From assembly GCA_007118765.1 (NCBI GenBank), contig SKQZ01000292.1, positions 1 through 6,557 of the forward strand: a stretch of 6,557 nt of DNA, written 5' to 3'. Shown here one piece after another: positions 5,582 through 6,557 of the stretch. The position numbers and the translations under genes are program-made. Positions within the stretch are counted from its first letter, which is position 1. Every line of letters begins with the position of its first letter. Source of the stretch: Candidatus Hydrogenedentota bacterium (lineage in GTDB: Bacteria; Hydrogenedentota; Hydrogenedentia; Hydrogenedentales; CAITNO01). Below the pieces are notes generated by a model. That model saw only the letters and a list, made by a program, of their open reading frames with translations, had not been told where the DNA came from and searched no databases.

Positions 5582-5614
5582 TTAACCACAGAAAACACAG
5601 AGAGTCACGGAAAA
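5582..5614 (+). repeat. 9-bp-period repeat, ACCACAGAA type
   Basis: On the plus strand the units ACCACAGAA, AACACAGAG and AGTCACGGA follow each other with a 9-base period, introduced by TTA. The sequence sits only 14 bases upstream of the rsmD start codon. It belongs to the same loose family (AACC-R-C-R-R-AGA) as the repeats around the GxxExxY gene and runs in the same direction as the one at 5729-5752. I recall similar degenerate repeats scattered in PVC and other environmental genomes. Confidence 0.6.
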
Positions 5615-5690
5615 CATACGACGTCGGAAACATAATGATGCGGACGCGATAAACCAGTATCATACGGTTTTTGACATCGATTAAAAAACT

Positions 5691-5708
5691 TGTTCCGTGA
5701 TCCGTGCC
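5691..5708 (-). repeat. CACGGATCACGGAACA repeat
   Basis: The minus strand reads CACGGATCACGGAACA, two CACGGA units in tandem. It is related to the GTCACGGAAAAC part of the repeat at 5582-5614 but in opposite orientation, so the two bracket about 80 bases (5615-5690) without a gene. AAAAACTT (5684-5691) and AAGTTTTT (5721-5728) form an 8-bp inverted repeat around it. Confidence 0.5.
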
Positions 5709-5713
5709 TATTC

Positions 5714-5760
5714 TGTACGAAAGTTTTTGAACCGCAAAGACCGCAAAGAAACATCGTACA
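5714..5760 (-). terminator. Stem-loop just after the GxxExxY gene
   Basis: TGTACGA and TCGTACA (5714-5720 and 5754-5760) are a perfect 7-bp inverted repeat. On the minus strand GTTT and AAAC just inside can extend the stem. The hairpin begins eight bases after the GxxExxY stop codon and presents the 9-bp-period repeat in its loop. There is no U tract after it, so it may be a processing or stabilising structure rather than an intrinsic terminator. Confidence 0.4.
5729..5752 (+). repeat. Left flanking repeat of the GxxExxY gene (CCGCAAAGA tandem)
   Basis: The plus strand reads GAA, then CCGCAAAGA twice in exact tandem, then AAC. It points toward the gene. Its mirror copy lies on the other side at 6178-6202, so together they resemble terminal inverted repeats. 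Confidence 0.7.
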
Positions 5761-5768
5761 TGCAGACT

Positions 5769-6161
5769 TTATCTCTTCATGCCTTGCTTGGTCGGGTCCC
5801 AAGCCAGCTTCCGCATCTGGAATTTATATGAACCAAAGTTAATAAGAAGGCCGTGTTCGAGCTTGCAAGATTTGAGGTACCCGAGCAACTGTGCAATGTG
5901 TTCATCGGCAATATGTTTCGCTGTTTTGAGTTCAATAATGATTTCTGTCTCCACCAGTAAATCCGCGCTGTAGTTGCCAATACAGGTGCCGTCTTCATCA
6001 TATACCCGTACCGGCTGCTGTTGTTGAACTCGCAGGCCATTTTTCCGCAACCGATGCGCCAACGCGTTCTCGTAAACCTTTTCCAAATGCCCATGCCCGT
6101 GATATACATGAATGTCAAAGGCTGTTTGGCGAATCATATCGCATAACTGGAAAATGTTCAA
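5769..6161 (-). CDS. GxxExxY family protein (PD-(D/E)XK nuclease-like fold)
   Basis: The 130-residue protein carries the family's namesake motif as GHLEKVY (Gly24, Glu27, Tyr30) within HVYHGHGHLEKVYENALAHRL. The PD-(D/E)XK-like core is SADLLVETEIIIELKTAK: Asp67, Glu77 and Lys79 are the candidate metal and catalytic residues. It is followed by IAQLLGYLKS (89-98) and the conserved GLLINFGSYKFQMRKL (104-119). Length and motifs are complete, so the gene looks intact. The biochemical function of the family is unknown to me; nuclease activity is inferred from fold. No ATG begins the conserved N-terminus. TTG at 6161 follows AGGAG by five bases and gives MNIFQLCDMIRQTAF, the form I recall for this subfamily. 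TTG at 6176, GTG at 6167 or ATG at 6137 are alternatives. The protein is cytoplasmic. Flanking inverted repeats and a separate promoter suggest an acquired single-gene unit. Confidence 0.9.
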   Translation of the reverse strand: MNIFQLCDMIRQTAFDIHVYHGHGHLEKVYENALAHRLRKNGLRVQQQQPVRVYDEDGTCIGNYSADLLVETEIIIELKTAKHIADEHIAQLLGYLKSCKLEHGLLINFGSYKFQMRKLAWDPTKQGMKR

Positions 6162-6177
6162 GAGCACTCCTTTCAAA

Positions 6178-6202
6178 GATCTCTGCGTTCTTTGCGGTTT
6201 AA
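6178..6202 (-). repeat. Right flanking repeat of the GxxExxY gene
   Basis: The minus strand reads TTAAACCGCAAAG then AACGCAGAGATC, two degenerate 9-base units of the same type as at 5729-5752 but inverted. It lies in the leader of the GxxExxY transcript, directly upstream of the ribosome binding site. Confidence 0.7.
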
Positions 6203-6218
6203 TAAATCAACTACAACT

Positions 6219-6247
6219 ATTATGTACGTTACACTATTCCATTTCAA
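6219..6247 (-). promoter_or_regulatory. Sigma-70-type promoter of the GxxExxY gene
   Basis: TTGAAA (6247-6242) and CATAAT (6224-6219) each match consensus at five of six positions and are 17 bases apart. Transcription would start near 6212, about 50 bases before the TTG start. The promoter is divergent from the pilin promoter, and its -35 lies next to the candidate activator sites at 6250-6273. Confidence 0.6.
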
Positions 6248-6249
6248 AG

Positions 6250-6273
6250 GACAAAATTTGTCACAGCGCGACA
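6250..6273. promoter_or_regulatory. Candidate PilR-type enhancer: three TGTC/GACA half-sites
   Basis: GACAAAATTTGTC (6250-6262) is a palindrome with 6-bp perfect arms. TTGTC-N7-GACAA (6258-6274) forms a second, overlapping one. The three half-sites (6250-6253, 6259-6262, 6270-6273) are spaced close to one helical turn. They lie about 110-130 bases upstream of the deduced pilin start. The Pseudomonas PilR sites upstream of pilA are built around TGTC, so an NtrC-family activator site is plausible here. Confidence 0.5.
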
Positions 6274-6356
6274 ATTTACGGCACTTATGCCACGGCGCGG
6301 CGCGGCACACCAACCGCTAATCCATCATTTGCAGGCATTTCTGCATCGTTTGGTTT

Positions 6357-6372
6357 TGGCATGAAGATTGCT
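6357..6372 (+). promoter_or_regulatory. Sigma-54 (RpoN) promoter of the pilin gene
   Basis: TGGCATGAAGATTGCT matches the -24/-12 consensus TGGCACG-N4-TTGCW at 11 of 12 defined positions, with the required GG-N10-GC spacing (6358-6359 and 6370-6371). Transcription should start near 6383, giving a leader of about 76 bases. pilA genes of Pseudomonas, Geobacter and Myxococcus are known to be transcribed by sigma-54 with PilR, so site and gene agree. Confidence 0.85.
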
Positions 6373-6458
6373 TCCATTAAAGTGTTGTGTTCAGTTGAAC
6401 AGTGTGTTTACAGTGTGTGCCAGTAAGCGGCGCCAAAACTCCAAAGGAGGAAAAGCTT

Positions 6459-6557
6459 ATGAAAAACAAAGGTTTTACGCTAATCGAACTGATGATCGTT
6501 GTCGCGATCATCGCCATCATCGCGGCCATCGCGATTCCCAACCTGCTGCGTTCACGC
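6459..6557 (+). CDS. Type IV prepilin-like protein, N-terminal part
   Basis: Only the first 33 residues are inside the window. They form a textbook class III signal peptide: MKNKG, then FTLIELMIVVAIIAIIAAIAIPNLLRSR. Prepilin peptidase should cut after Gly5; the new Phe6 would be methylated and Glu10 (the +5 glutamate) is present. The following hydrophobic helix anchors the subunit in the inner membrane before assembly. The start at 6459 has AAAGGAGG (6443-6450) eight bases upstream, an unusually strong ribosome binding site that suits an abundant pilin. It could be a type IVa major pilin or a type II secretion pseudopilin; the five-residue leader, strong ribosome binding site and sigma-54 promoter favour PilA. 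Everything after residue 33, including any C-terminal disulfide loop, is outside the window. Confidence 0.93.
   Translation, partial: MKNKGFTLIELMIVVAIIAIIAAIAIPNLLRSR

Larger units (their letters stand above)
5729..6202. mobile_element. Candidate repeat-flanked GxxExxY cassette
   Basis: A single gene of the GxxExxY family fills a segment bounded by inward-facing AACCGCAAAG repeats at 5729-5752 and 6178-6202. No transposase, recombinase or clear target-site duplication is visible. The gene's promoter lies outside the right repeat (6219-6247). A mobile or domesticated cassette is an inference from structure; dispersed repeats that merely attract such genes are an equal possibility. Confidence 0.35.

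Noticed and set aside
5605..5802. Short minus-strand open frame across the repeats
   Set aside because: It overlaps the end of the GxxExxY gene and the repeat region, and its translation resembles no protein I know.
5582..6202. CRISPR array from the repeated CCGCAAAGA / ACCACAGAA units
   Set aside because: The units are 9-base, degenerate, contiguous and in both orientations. There are no regular spacers and no cas genes.
6285..6310. GC-rich GGCGCGG direct repeats as a terminator or hairpin
   Set aside because: Only a four-base outer stem can be drawn, no U tract follows, and nothing upstream on the plus strand needs terminating.
6112..6426. Plus-strand open frame leading up to the pilin gene
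   Set aside because: It covers the promoter and repeat region and the antisense start of the GxxExxY gene, and its translation has no recognisable features.

Overview
The window looks like bacterial chromosomal DNA of moderately high GC from an anaerobe or facultative anaerobe. The clues are a full-length class I hybrid cluster protein with a companion ferredoxin, both behind an FNR/CRP-type operator, and a type IV prepilin behind a sigma-54-type promoter. The GxxExxY gene with its 9-bp-period repeats, and the IPNLLRSR prepilin N-terminus, remind me of PVC-group (Lentisphaerota/Kiritimatiellota/Planctomycetota) and deltaproteobacterial genomes. That assignment is an impression only, because no rRNA or lineage marker is present.

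Layout, left to right. Position 1-520 (minus) is the 5' part of a probable lipoprotein gene. Positions 697-4036 (minus) read as a nitrosative-stress/anaerobic operon in the order ferredoxin (3257-4036), hcp (1450-3099), SAM-dependent methyltransferase (697-1431), closed by a hairpin that includes the methyltransferase stop codon. The operon has an FNR/HcpR-like palindrome placed exactly at -41.5 of a deduced promoter. Between it and nrdR lies a 183-bp imperfect inverted repeat (4268-4450) that looks like a MITE and supplies the nrdR stop codon.

Next come nrdR (4447-4896, minus) and rsmD (5031-5567, minus). nrdR has its own strong sigma-70 promoter, whose -35 box contains the rsmD stop codon, and candidate NrdR boxes over the start of transcription, which suggests autoregulation. 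A repeat-rich stretch (5582-5760) leads to a GxxExxY-family gene (5769-6161, minus, probable TTG start). This gene is bracketed by inward-pointing AACCGCAAAG-type repeats, like a small cassette.

The last part is the regulatory region of a plus-strand pilin gene starting at 6459, which runs off the window. It holds a near-consensus sigma-54 promoter and an upstream cluster of TGTC/GACA half-sites suitable for a PilR-type activator. The same DNA carries the divergent sigma-70 promoter of the GxxExxY gene.

No tRNA, rRNA, CRISPR array, full transposase or integrase gene is visible. The least explained items are the GxxExxY/repeat cassette, the long inverted repeat abutting nrdR, and the incomplete second cluster motif of the ferredoxin. 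I found no clearly new multi-gene system.
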